Assembly: GCA_009363875.1 (NCBI GenBank)
Contig: CM018685.1
Coordinates: forward strand, 62,543,648 to 62,607,647
Direction of reading: 5' to 3'
Source: Mikania micrantha
Lineage: Eukaryota > Streptophyta > Magnoliopsida > Asterales > Asteraceae
DNA: 64,000 nt
Numbering within the stretch: the first letter of the stretch is position 1; each line of letters starts with the position of its first letter. Below, piece after piece: positions 46,086 through 56,958 of the stretch. Position numbers and translations under genes: made by a program. The notes under the pieces were generated by a model. It saw only the letters and a list, made by a program, of their open reading frames with translations, was not told the origin of the DNA and did not search any database.

Positions 46086-48541
46086 TGTCACACCCCCAAA
46101 TTTCAACTAACGGAATCATACCGTTTAGGGAGTGACAAACCAGGATCTCAGTCATTAGACACAGCGAAAGACCTCTATATGCTTTTAAACATAATTCAGT
46201 CTTAATTTGAAAAATCAAAGTTTAACATTGCGGAAGCGTTTGAAAATCAATAACAAAGTGTAACAGTTCTAAAACCATAATTACAAAGTTCTGTGTTTTA
46301 AATAAGCAATCAAAATAAACTGTATGCATGAGACTCAACGTCCTAGTCCCTGCTTGTCCTTGCTTGTGCCTTAGTGTCCTGAGAAAACATGTAAATTAAT
46401 TCAACACAAAGGTTGGTGCATACACAGGTTTGTATGAATAATCACAAATGTTTGAATCAATCGTTTGAACAAGTTGTTTGTATATAATGTTTGCAGATCA
46501 CATAATCACACATTGCATAGTCATGATAGCTAGTCATTTGTACTATTTACATAAGTGGTTGACACCGAAGCTGACTGTTGCATGCTATTGCATGTTTTGC
46601 CTTTCCACTATTGTCTAACACAAACAATAGTAATGTTTGAATTGGCTAGTTAAACACCTGCGTAGATCCCATCTACCAAGTGAGGTTTGTCAAACCCAAT
46701 AGATCTATCTTCGACTACCACGCTTTGCACTACGGCAAACTAATCGGTACGAAATGTAAGGACTTTTAGTGTTATGTTCGCACTTATAGTAAACAGCTAA
46801 CTCATGCAAGTGATATGTATCCAAAAGCGTTTGTTTGCACATGTTTTCTACCCCAAAACAGTAAAAGTAAAAAGGGTCCGTGTACGCACCTTAGATAGCA
46901 AACAGAATGATCACGTGCTTGTAAATTCGCGTAGACAACCTTCTACGAAAAATCTGTGTATTTACGATAACGTATCGTTATTTGAAATGTCACATCATGT
47001 TTGTAATCGCATACGTGTCAACACACGTATGTTAGAATGTTCAAAACATGCATACAAAAGTATGCATTGTTTTAAGTTCGTTTGTTTAAATCGTTCAATT
47101 ATATACGATTCCGTTAAACACATGTAATTATACGCGATTTATGATTTCATGTCAAAATATATATTTTATTATTCTAATATGTTCGGAATTGAATTATGGT
47201 TCCGACGCAATTCGAACGGGTCGAAACGGAGTTGAAATGAGCAAGTTATGGGCAAAACACCAAAAATGAGTTTAATTTCAAAAACCGGTTGATGCAAGGA
47301 TGGAACCCGAGACCTCCCCCTCTTAGCACAACTACTCAACCAATCTAGCCCATTCAACATTTGTAACAGAACTTCCTAATTTATTCTTTTAACCTTCCTT
47401 GATCGGGTTCCCTTATGTTAGCCCAAATCGAAAACAATATGGTTCCAATTGAACCCCAATTCCATTGTAATTGATTTCAAAAGCATAGGGTTATCATTAT
47501 AACAAGAATTTCGAAGCTTTCTGTAATGATTAATTTTGATTTCCAATTCGTTTGATCCCAAACCCCCAATCCATTTGAGCCGATAAACCCTAATACTTGA
47601 ACTCGTACAAATCCTCATTGTAATTTGAAATTAAGATAGGGCTTTTCATATATGGATCAAAACGAGTCTATCTGTAGAAATTGATTTGATTATTGATCTT
47701 GTTTTCATAAAAACGCCCAGATCGTTTTTTGATATAAACCCTAGAATATGAAATCCCTTAATTCGATGTTGTTTGATCGAACTAACTTAGGGATTTCATT
47801 AAAATGATGTTTTCGAAACTCTCTGCATAGTTTAATTTGATTATAGAATTCGTTTTGTTGAAAATCCCCAATTCATTTCATATCAAGAACCCTAGAAATC
47901 GAATTCATATGATTTGATGTTAAAAGCCAAAATTGACATAGGGTTACTCTAAATCGGCATGTTTAGGTTGTGTGGGAGTAGATTTTTACCTTATTTGATG
48001 TCGATTTGGTGTAGTTCGATTAATGGGTTGATGTTCGGCCGGCTCCCGATCGAGTTCTACAATCCAGAGCTTCTGGAATCAAATTTTTGTGTGCTAAAGC
48101 TCCTAATGGTGCCGATTGGTGTTTATAAATGTTCAATTTGATGTATTAAAGTCTAATGATGGTGTTTGATGATTACTAGTATCGGTTTTAAACTTTTGAG
48201 TTGTAAATGGGGTTTAATTCGACATTATGGATGTCATTAACCACCTAATTGATGATAGGAATCATCAATATGATATTTATTGATGATTTAATTTGGTTAT
48301 AACTATGTGTAATTACGAATTTATGATTTCATTATTGCCTAGGTCAAATTTTGACTTCCAAGAGTCAAAATTGAACCTTTCATGTGTTTACAAGTTTAAT
48401 CCTTATAGTTTAATTGTTTCTGGACTGATTCTGTTCAATTTCAGTCCCTCTAATTTGGTATTGTTCAATCTCATGTGATTTCATACCGTTCCCGTTAGTT
48501 TTTCGGTTAACGAAGTTAACCCGGAATGTCGGATTGTCACA
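46086..48541 (-). repeat. 5' LTR of the minus-strand Ty3 element
   Basis: About 2,456 bp, roughly 20 differences from the other LTR, including one single-base indel in a T run near 47520. Carries the same tRNA-like stretch near 47290-47358. Confidence 0.9.
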
Positions 48542-48546
48542 AGAAA

Positions 48547-49427
48547 TGTCTAAATAATCATGGATATAGTCTATTTTTACCAGAAAAAAAGTAAAAAAAA
48601 AAGACTAAGCCACCTAGGCCTTGCCTAGCGCCTAGGCACCACTTATGGCAAAATTGACACAGTAGAGGGGTGCCTAACGCCTAGCACCTAGACACCACCT
48701 AGACCAATTTTTAATGAAAAAAATTAATATCACTTGAATCTTTGTTAAGAATTATGTTTATTATGTCGTCGAACGGTTTTACTATGAATTATACTCAATT
48801 CATATAATAAAATATACATCCACAAGGGGAAGAGTACGTGTGTTGTCTTCCATGGTGTTCTACTTTCTCAATGGATCCAAAGCCTTTGCCAATGTTGTGT
48901 AGTTATTACCTTCTTATAACTGTTCACCTCGTGACGGGGCTCACGCCTGGCCTGTCACGCCTCCATCACGCCGCTCCTGTAATGAGGTGTTGGACGCCAC
49001 CGGGGTGTGACATCTTATCACTCGGATGCCTACACCTCACTACGTACAACCTAATAATAGAATACAATTCATGTATGAAAAATGATGTCCATTTTTTATT
49101 CAAAAGAAGAAAAGGAAAAGACTAATATATATGTTTTTTTTTTAATCTTTCTTGATTACGTTTCGAAAGAGCCAAGTCAAGTGGATCAAGTGTGTTCGAA
49201 TCTGTGACTAGTTATGAAGCTTGTTGCTTTTTTATAAAAGGATAAAGAATGTGTATTCTTTTATTTGTTTTTTTTTCCAAGCTAAAGATTATGATTAATA
49301 TGAATATGATATTTATAGCAGCTATGCTTTGAATTATCAAAATGTGAGAGTATCGTAATTTACTAATTACTATACTAGTAGCTCGTTACATGAGTTAAAA
49401 ATTAATAGATTGTTTAAAAAGTTAATA
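48547..49427. other. flank of the Ty3 insertion, no gene seen
   Basis: The words CCTAGGC, GCCTAGCGCC and GGTGCCTAACGCC (48608-48700) pair with CACTAGGCG and CGGCGCTAGGCGG at 37390-37460, left of the Ty3 insertion. The Ty3 element therefore probably landed inside an older miniature element with these ends. No gene is supportable. Confidence 0.45.
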
Positions 49428-49430
49428 TAA

Positions 49431-49711
49431 GGCTATGTGTGAGTGGGGGGTGAGAGGGCCGTCATGCCCCGGTAGCAGATCCTCCCCCCCACTACACAGG
49501 GGCGTGAGGGGCTCACTCGTGACAGCCCTCACGGCGTGAAACGGGAAGAAAAAGGGGAAGAAAAGAGAAAAAAATGTGATAGGGGCGTGATGAGGGGTGA
49601 TAATAACACATGTGGTGATGACGTGAACTGATGATGGGTGGTGATGTTGGTTGATTATGTGGCGCTTACCATCTACGTGGAGTGATGGTGAGTGATTGAT
49701 AACACATAGCC
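49431..49711. mobile_element. Tourist-like (PIF/Harbinger) MITE, 281 bp
   Basis: Ends GGCTATGTGTGAGTGG and, complemented, GGCTATGTGTTATCAATC. The 3-bp target duplication TAA lies at 49428-49430 and 49712-49714. The interior is unusually GC-rich (GGGGCGTGAGGGGCTCACTC). Similar wording at 48910-49010 suggests a second, decayed copy. Confidence 0.8.
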
Positions 49712-49714
49712 TAA

Positions 49715-50385
49715 CAATGATATTTGGTGAAGCTTTGTACTTTTTTCTACCTACTTTTTTTTTCATTTTTATGTAGGTTCTTAGTTTTAGATGAAACTTT
49801 AGCATTACCTATAGATTTATAAAGCTTGTCTAATATTAATAATATTTGGTGTGATCATATGTTTTGTTTAATTGTGTGTTATTTTGTTGTATGCTTGTGC
49901 TTTTATGTAATATGTGAAAAAAAGATTGTGTTTTTAGTTGATCGTCTCTTTGAAAACAAACTTTTTATTTTATTATAATAGAGGTAACGTTGTTTTCATC
50001 TTATTTTCTTATATTCTAATAGTTTTATTATATTTTTATTGGATATATATATATATATGTTTGTACCCTTGACTATACTTATAAGAAGTCCTTTGGTTTG
50101 TATTTCTCTTTTAAGTAATTATTTTGGATATTACCATATAATGTGATCAAGTTGTTTATTTATCAAGTGAATTTAGTGATTAAGAAAAATATAATGCAAT
50201 ACAATTGTCGAATACATAATACAATGTCAAGTGAAAAACGATATCAAAATTATATGATTATATGATATGAGTAATATGTCAAACAAAACATGAACCAAAT
50301 GTCATAGAATATCAAATTGTTACGTGTCCCAAAAATAAGCTATCATTATTAATTAAGAAAATTGAATTACACATATACTAATTAA
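49715..50385. other. intergenic DNA, no gene seen
   Basis: AT-rich sequence with a short TA run (50045-50059). No exon, RNA gene or bounded repeat recognised. Confidence 0.4.
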
Positions 50386-50401
50386 TCTATAATTACCTCT
50401 T

Positions 50402-50611
50402 TTTTTTTAACAGCAAACGCCCGGTCACCTGGGATCACCCTTCCACACGAATAATAGAGCGTGGTGACCTGACCCACCTGCCCAGGAGGAAACCTACAAC
50501 TAGGAAAACCCTCTGGCTCACCCAGAACAATATTTGCTCTAGGTGAGACTCTAACCCAAGACCTCTCATAAGAGAAGTCAAGGGGCTACCATTAGGCTAG
50601 AAGCCCTTTGG
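50402..50611 (-). mobile_element. tRNA-derived SINE (210 bp), complete
   Basis: On the minus strand the head has a box A-like TAGCCTAATGGTAGCC and a box B-like GGGTTAGAGTCTC, then a body (AATATTGTTCTGGGTGAGCC, TTTCCTAGTTGTAGG, CACCACGCTC) and a terminal A run. A perfect 16-bp target duplication TCTATAATTACCTCTT flanks it (50386-50401, 50612-50627). An older relative lies at 1935-2112. Confidence 0.88.
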
Positions 50612-50627
50612 TCTATAATTACCTCTT

Positions 50628-51699
50628 ATATCTGAAATTACATATAAAATTCAAATAAAGATACAAAAATTATTCATAAATCTCAAATATTTTCTTGTAA
50701 TTCATCGTGGTTTTCATTATTATTATTGTTGCTGATATTTGTACTACTCCTACTTTTATGTTTGTTACTACTAATATTGCGATGCCTTCTACCACTATGA
50801 GGACTACTACAACTAGAACAAATACTAGAATCACTATGATTACCACCGTCACTGCTATATAGGAGTCTGTCAAGATACAAAAGAAATTTTGCATATGACG
50901 TGTGCAAATGACACGTGAAATTATCAAGTCTAAACAATTAGTACTTAATTTTTTTTTTAAAAAAAAAATTGTATCATAGTTCTTAAATTTTTTAGTAATT
51001 TCCTTAATAAAATATTTCATTGTTTGTATTTATATATATTTTATTTTTTTTAAACGTTTATTTATTTTTTTTTGAAAAATACAAAAATACGGACATTTTA
51101 TACCTTCATTGTTGTTGTTGTTCATATAAATTTTTTGAATCATTTATAAAATATATATTTTTTAATTTCTGGTAGCTTCTTTTCTAATATCTTACATTAT
51201 TTGTATATTTATATAAACGTTGCTTTCTAAATATTTAGTTACTTTTTAGAAGATACAAAAAATATTATTAATTTTATTACTATTGTTATTGTTATTATGA
51301 TAGTTACTTTTGATTTTTTTTTTTCAAATTTAAATTATTCGAACGTGGAATTTTAAAAAATCATTCATGGACTGTGAACGTCAATGACATGGAATTTTCT
51401 TATTGGTATATCATGTATGAATTAGCATTTAATTTAGCAATATCCAATCGCTTAGGTTTCATTGATTTAACAAAATTTAGAAGAAAACAAAATTAATTTG
51501 AATGCCACCTCAATGATATATCATAAAAATGTATGACCGATTCAACGATACTAGATATAAATATATAATCAAACAGCCATTTTTGAAAATTTTTTAATCA
51601 AACATATATAACCCTGCTTTTTACCGATCAAATTATTTTGGTAATTTTTTCTGGGTATACTGTCAATTGGCCTCTTTTTCTAACTCCTTTCATAATGGC
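50628..51699. other. intergenic DNA, no gene seen
   Basis: AT-rich. Open frames at 50670-51020 on the minus strand are low-complexity (Ser/Asn- or Val/Ile-rich, depending on frame) and are not supported as genes. Confidence 0.4.
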
Positions 51700-52100
51700 T
51701 AGATGTGGCAATCTTCACCCAAATCAAAATAAATGGGTTCGTTTTGGTAAAAAATTATATGTAATGGGTTAAAATGGGTAACATCATAACATGAAATGAG
51801 TTGAGATAAGTAACAATTTTACATGAGTCAAGTCATCAAGATGAGTAATATAAAAACTATGTGAATGCAATGAATTCTAACGTTTAATAATGATTAATCA
51901 CATTTTGATGAGAAAATCACTAAAACTTATCATAATAGACTGTTTTTTTAGTTTCAACACATTATGACTTAAACCAAATTGATATTTATAAAAACAATCT
52001 ATTTTGACCCAAATTGATTCTGCTTATAACCCGTTCTGAGCCGCACACATCTTAACCTGAACTTGTTCTGTTTTGATACCTAACCCGCCTATTATGACAC
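51700..52100 (+). mobile_element. MITE, GGGTTGG family copy
   Basis: Matches the uninterrupted form of 13131-14075: AGATGTGGCAATCTTCACCC, AATGGGTTAAAATGGGTAAC, GATGAGAAAATCACTAAAA and AACCCGTTCTGAGCC occur in the same order. Non-coding. Confidence 0.6.
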
Positions 52101-52380
52101 TATCTTTTAGAAGAAAACTCACACTTAGAAATTCAAACATAATGCGTCTAACCTCTTATAAGAGAAGTTAAAAACATACCATCAAACTACAAGCGTTTTG
52201 ACTAGGGGTGTTCACGGTCTAGTTTTTACGATTTTTTAGTAAAACGGTTTTTGAATAATGAAAACCAAAACCGAACTGTTATCAACGGTCTGGTTCCGGT
52301 TTGGTTTACGATTTGGGCGTTTTAACCTGTTAAAAATAAAAACTGAACCGTTTTAAGATTTGAGATGGACTGCTTACGTT

Positions 52381-53246
52381 CAGTGGCGGACCCAGAAATT
52401 TTTTTCATGTGGGGCGGAAATTTTTTTGATTATTTAAGGATCTAGCTTAATATTTTTTTTCTCTCTTTTGCTCAGATCTAGTTTGGCCGAATCGGGTCGG
52501 GTCATGTTAAAATAAGACAATTAAACTAAATTTCATATATAAAAGCATAATAAAAATAGAATAGATCTAAAGTTGTTCTTATGCCTAGCAAAATAGGTAG
52601 GTTGGGTTGAATTAGGTAACAAGTCAAAACTGGTGCGGGCTAAGATGAGTGCATGTTAGAATGAGTTTTAAGCAAAATCAGTTTGAGTTTAAATGAGTCA
52701 TTTTAAAAAAAAAATCAATTTTTTTCAACTTAAAGTGAATTGTGCCTAAACCAATAGTTTAATGGAATAATTTTTAGTTATTTTCTCATCAAATTTATTA
52801 TTGATCATTCTTATTCGTTTGAATCCATTATATTCACTTAATTTTTAAGTTATCCATCTAGACCCGTATTTTGTTAAGGTGTTACCATCTCAACCCATTG
52901 TATGTTATAGTTTTGCCTATTTCTATCTAAAATACAATATTTGTTTACCCAATCTATGCATTTATCTTGTTATGAGTTAAAATTGTCAGACCTACTTGAC
53001 TACTTGGTTTTAATTTTTAAAATCTATCCAAAAAATATATATAGAGACTTTTTAGGTAACTCTTTTTCTAAAAAAAAAGTATAACTATCACTTAAATTCG
53101 CATCACAAGTCCTATTATGCAAATTTAAGGGGGCGATTGCAAAATATTAAGGGAGTCGGTCAGAATTTTAACATATATATACCACTGGAAAAAAAATTTG
53201 AATGAGGGCGGCGGCCCCCCTTGGCCAAAGGGTGGGTATGCCACTA
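52381..53246. mobile_element. hAT-type element (866 bp), nested
   Basis: Ends CAGTGGCGGACCCA and, complemented, TAGTGGCATACCCA. A perfect 8-bp target duplication CTTACGTT flanks it (52373-52380, 53247-53254). No transposase frame is visible. It contains a GGGTTGG-family MITE (52583-52998). Confidence 0.85.
52583..52998 (-). mobile_element. MITE, GGGTTGG family copy nested in the hAT element
   Basis: Same orientation and order of words as 10291-10672: GGTAGGTTGGGTTGA, GAGTTTTAAGCAAAATCAGT and TGAGTTAAAATTGTCAGACC. Confidence 0.6.
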
Positions 53247-53253
53247 CTTACGT

Positions 53254-53432
53254 TAGAGATGGCCAAAAAACCGGTTCCGGATTCTCGGAGAAGTCGTAAC
53301 CGGAACCGGAAAAAGCAGAACCAGTTCCACCTTTACCCGGCCAAATCCCGAACTGAAACTTATTATTCATTTTGTTGACTAGAACCGGAACCAGAACCGG
53401 GTACAAAAAAACTCGGTTTAGCCATCTCTATA
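53254..53432. mobile_element. hAT-type MITE (179 bp), GGAACCGG words
   Basis: Left end TAGAGATGGCCAAAAAACCG, right end complemented TATAGAGATGGCTAAACCGA. Its 8-bp target duplication GCTTACGT is at 53433-53440 on the right and at 52372-52379 on the left, now separated from the element by the later hAT insertion at 52381-53246. Confidence 0.75.
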
Positions 53433-53769
53433 GCTTACGTCGTGAGCCCAATCTTTATTTATTTTTAATGATGTATGAATCATCAAACTTTTATATCTAT
53501 TTATCTAATATGTGTGTGTATATCACACGGGCCGGTCTGGTTTTAAAGATCGATTTTTAGTGAAAACCACAAACTAAACTGTTACCGTTTATCACAGTTT
53601 CAAACTTTTAAAACCAAGATACCAAAAGTTTTTTAAAAAAATCAACTGTAAACCAAACTAGTAACTAGTTTAGACAGTTTCACGATTTGAAATCGAACCA
53701 TGAAGAACAAGAGTTAAAAAGGTAAATGTAAACCCGTAAATCCATTGAAGTTAGAAATTCTGCATTGGA

Positions 53770-54046
53770 ATCCGGATAGTTGCCTAAACTGGTAAAAGCT
53801 CACCCTCTTAACGTGGAGGTCTAGAGTTCGAACCTTGTTGGGTGCAATTCAATGGATATCCAGGTGACGTAACGAATCAGGGCTTTAATACCGGGTTTGA
53901 ACCTAATGGGGGGTGAGATTTATGGATTGCATCTGGTTCCCGCGCATCTAGGGGCACATGCCTCAAGGTCGAAAGATCTCAGCTATCTATCGCTAGAATA
54001 ATTGAAGATAGCAGTACGACAATTTAAACGCCGTTAAAAAAAAGAT
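53770..54046 (+). mobile_element. SINE (277 bp) in the SAM synthetase promoter region
   Basis: A box A-like TAAACTGGTAAAAGC is followed by a box B-like AGAGTTCGAACC (about 53823). The body ends in GCCGTTAAAAAAAAGAT. A 13-bp target duplication with one change flanks it: ATTCTGCATTGGA (53757-53769) and ATTCTCCATTGGA (54047-54059). It ends about 105 bp upstream of the TATA box of the next gene. Confidence 0.82.
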
Positions 54047-54150
54047 ATTCTCCATTGGAGAATTGGTATGGTTGGTGAAAGGGACCCACGACATGGGAGT
54101 TGGTGAGGGGTCCACATCCAGAGTAGGTGATTCAACGCACCCATTCGCTT

Positions 54151-54158
54151 CTATAAAT
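54151..54158 (+). promoter_or_regulatory. TATA box of the SAM synthetase gene
   Basis: CTATAAAT within CTTCTATAAATACACACC lies about 90-100 bp before the leader donor site. A start of transcription about 30 bp downstream (54180-54190) would give a 5' exon of about 60-70 nt. Confidence 0.7.
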
Positions 54159-54249
54159 ACACACCTCCTTCCATCAAACCAACTCGTCCTTTGCAAAAAT
54201 CTCTTTCTGGATCTCACCATCTGATACTTTCTTTTCTTAATTTACCCAG

Positions 54250-54990
54250 GTACGAACCATTTACTCCGATTAGATCTGCCAAAATCTCATTCATTGAGGT
54301 TGAATTTTTAGATCTATTTCATCGGATCTTAATCGTAAAGTCGTTTTACATGTTTAGTTTATGCATGATTTGTTAGATCTGGATCATTCTGCTTCCATTG
54401 GTTGTCTTAAAGCTGTAACTGTACACTGTACTTGATTAATTTGTTGTTCATTAGTTTGTTGGTCTCGATTTGATGATGTTTTGTACGTTAAATTGTGAAA
54501 CTTGTACTGCTAGATCACAGATCCTGTCCATGCTCAACTATTTCAATGTTTCTTTGTGTTTAAATCCAAATTTATCTGAAATTCGGGAACTGTATATGAA
54601 CAATATTCCTCTGATGTAGACTTTGATTACGAGATAGGCATAAATAAGAAGATTCCTTAACTTTTATATGTGGAATAAAGCCCCATTAGGTTTGTGAATT
54701 AGATTCTTAGAACTAGTGGCTCAAAGGTGTAGATTCCAACTGTTTGCCAACACTGTCACATTCATGGTGTGTTTATCTATGACAGAAGATCTCTATAAAG
54801 GCTTGAGCTTGACACATCTTATTGAACACTTTCCTTTTTAATCCATTTGAGGTGCTATAATAATCAATTTGGATTGCTTTAATAATCATCCTCTAGTTAT
54901 GTAATAACATCTATGGTCTTGCTTACCTTCTTTTCGTGGCTGTTATCGCTTAATGTACTAATAAACCACTTTAATTCTTGTTTATTTCAG
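54250..54990 (+). other. leader intron of the SAM synthetase gene
   Basis: Donor TTTACCCAG/GTACG at 54249-54250 and acceptor TTTATTTCAG/TTAAGAG at 54990-54991 define a 741-bp T-rich intron in the 5' untranslated region, seven bases before the ATG. Plant SAM synthetase genes commonly carry a leader intron, which often raises expression. Confidence 0.85.
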
Positions 54991-54997
54991 TTAAGAG

Positions 54998-56170
54998 ATG
55001 GAGACTTTCCTATTCACATCCGAGTCTGTTAACGAAGGACACCCAGACAAGCTCTGCGATCAAGTGTCAGATGCCATCCTTGATGCTTGCCTAGAACAAG
55101 ACCCTGATAGCAAGGTTGCCTGTGAAACCTGCACCAAGACTAACATGGTCATGGTCTTTGGTGAGATCACCACCAAGGCTACTGTAGATTATGAGAAGAT
55201 TGTTCGAGACACTTGCAGAGAAATTGGATTTACATCAGCTGATGTTGGTCTTGATGCTGACAACTGCAAGGTGTTGGTCAACATTGAGCAACAGAGTCCG
55301 GACATTGCTCAGGGTGTTCATGGACATCTCACCAAGAAGCCAGAGGAAATTGGTGCTGGTGACCAAGGTCACATGTTTGGTTATGCTACTGATGAAACAC
55401 CAGAGCTTATGCCTCTTACCCATGTCCTTGCAACTAAGCTTGGTGCCAAGCTCACTGAAGTGAGGAAGAACAACACTTGCCCGTGGCTCAGGCCTGATGG
55501 CAAGACCCAAGTGACCGTTGAGTACCGCAATGACAATGGTGCTATGGTCCCTATTAGGGTTCACACTGTTCTCATCTCCACCCAACATGACGAGACTGTG
55601 ACTAATGACCAAATTGCTGCTGATCTTAAGGAGCATGTAATCAAGCCCGTCATCCCTGCTCAGTACCTAGATGAGAAAACCATCTTCCACCTGAACCCCT
55701 CAGGGCGGTTTGTCATTGGTGGTCCACATGGTGATGCAGGTCTGACAGGTAGAAAGATTATCATCGACACCTATGGTGGATGGGGAGCTCACGGAGGAGG
55801 TGCTTTCTCCGGGAAAGACCCTACTAAAGTGGACAGAAGTGGTGCTTACATTGTTAGGCAGGCAGCCAAGAGTGTTGTGGCCTCAGGACTTGCACGCAGG
55901 TGCATTGTTCAGGTGTCTTATGCGATTGGTGTGGCTGAGCCACTCTCTGTTTTCGTGGATACATACAAAACTGGAACAATCCCGGACAAGGACATTCTTG
56001 CCCTTATCAAGGAGAACTTTGACTTTAGGCCTGGGATGATGGCTATCAATCTTGACCTCAAGAGAGGTGGCAACTACAGGTACCAGAAGACCGCTGCTTA
56101 TGGTCATTTTGGACGTGATGACCCTGACTTCACCTGGGAGACAGTCAAGGATCTGAAGCCCAAAGCATGA
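54998..56170 (+). CDS. S-adenosylmethionine synthetase (methionine adenosyltransferase)
   Basis: Makes S-adenosylmethionine from methionine and ATP in the cytosol, feeding methylation, ethylene, polyamine and lignin pathways. The 390-residue intronless frame has the usual plant length (390-393). N-terminal METFLFTSESVNEGHPDKLC is the conserved start with the metal/ATP motif; the hexapeptide GAGDQG lies at residues 119-124 and the glycine-rich phosphate loop GGGAFSGKD at 266-274. The start codon follows a spliced leader. No frame damage is seen and codons are well balanced compared with the AT-rich surroundings. This is the best-supported host gene in the window. A SINE sits just upstream of its promoter. 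Confidence 0.98.
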   Translation: METFLFTSESVNEGHPDKLCDQVSDAILDACLEQDPDSKVACETCTKTNMVMVFGEITTKATVDYEKIVRDTCREIGFTSADVGLDADNCKVLVNIEQQSPDIAQGVHGHLTKKPEEIGAGDQGHMFGYATDETPELMPLTHVLATKLGAKLTEVRKNNTCPWLRPDGKTQVTVEYRNDNGAMVPIRVHTVLISTQHDETVTNDQIAADLKEHVIKPVIPAQYLDEKTIFHLNPSGRFVIGGPHGDAGLTGRKIIIDTYGGWGAHGGGAFSGKDPTKVDRSGAYIVRQAAKSVVASGLARRCIVQVSYAIGVAEPLSVFVDTYKTGTIPDKDILALIKENFDFRPGMMAINLDLKRGGNYRYQKTAAYGHFGRDDPDFTWETVKDLKPKA

Positions 56171-56955
56171 ATGTGGCATTTTCACAACAATGATTCTTTT
56201 GCCCGACAATTGGCTCCTGGAAAATATACAAGCTTTCATTTCACAAGCAGGCATGTTGTTTTTCCGAAGCCATAAAGTGGAAAACATACTTAGGAACCCT
56301 TACGAGCTTTTGATTGTTTGGTCAAATGTTGTGTTTGTTTGTCTGTCTTTCTGTCTTTATGTTTGGTTACTGAGAAAACACTTAGGATTTCGGATTTTTA
56401 GTACTTTGTTGGAGAAGCCTATGTTATATGTACTGTTGTAACAAATTTTTATCTACAGTTATCAGCTTACTTGTTCTCCATCAACTAAAGAAAATATCAA
56501 CTTCCTACTACATATAATAAAAATCAGGAATAACATTGTTTAATTAGGAATGCCTTATTTGACACCAAGCATGTCATCATGGTGAAAGTAATTCTGAAAT
56601 TACTTGCAAGCTTGAAACATAAATCTATGGTAGCAAACTTAACTCAACAATTAGTAATGCCTCATAGACTAAAGTTTTCCCTTAAAAGATATAAAAGATA
56701 TTGACATGACCCACATCAGGAACAACACCATACATGCAAGATTGGATCAATTACCTCTTACATTCTAACACAACAAACGACTTGAACAAGGTTAAGCTCT
56801 CCCTCGTGGGATATTTGGAGAGCCCACAAAGATATTATTCTCTTTCTGCTTTTAAAATTTGTCAGGTTGTTATGAATCTGACACTTGAATATTGATAAAA
56901 AAAAATATTAATAAATTGTTGTACTTCATGCAGCTGAAGTTGCAAGTTTTCATCA
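56171..56955. other. SAM synthetase 3' region, then intergenic DNA
   Basis: The first roughly 270 bp after the stop (to about 56450, T-rich, with TTGTAACAAATTTTT) is the likely 3' untranslated region. Beyond it no gene is seen until the exon-like segments that begin at 56959 on the minus strand. Confidence 0.5.
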
Positions 56956-56958
56956 TCC

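Larger units (their letters stand above)
37610..48541 (-). mobile_element. Ty3-type LTR retrotransposon (Tekay/Del-like), 10.9 kb, degenerate interior
   Basis: Flanked by a perfect 5-bp target duplication AGAAA (37605-37609, 48542-48546). The LTRs (37610-40066, 46086-48541) are about 2,457 bp and differ at roughly 20 positions by eye (about 0.8 percent). The element reads on the minus strand: primer-binding site next to the right LTR, then a gag-leader-like frame, a long region without recognisable capsid, then protease, RT, RNase H, integrase and a chromodomain-like end. The coding part has multiple frameshifts, stops and deletions. Tekay/Del placement is inferred from LTR length and wording of the pol region. 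Confidence 0.92.
52203..53705. mobile_element. outer AGGGGTGTTCAC-type element carrying nested insertions
   Basis: Starts TAGGGGTGTTCACGGTCTAG. The words AACCGAACTGTTATCAACGG and GGTTTGGTTTACG match the element at 24956-25460. Its distal half (53530-53705, CGGTCTGGTTTTAAAG and ACCAAACTAGTAACTAG) resumes after two nested elements. The right terminus is degenerate and no target duplication was found. Confidence 0.5.

Noticed and set aside
55235..55636. Minus-strand open frames within the SAM synthetase gene
   Set aside because: They lie antisense to a highly conserved enzyme and have no independent support.
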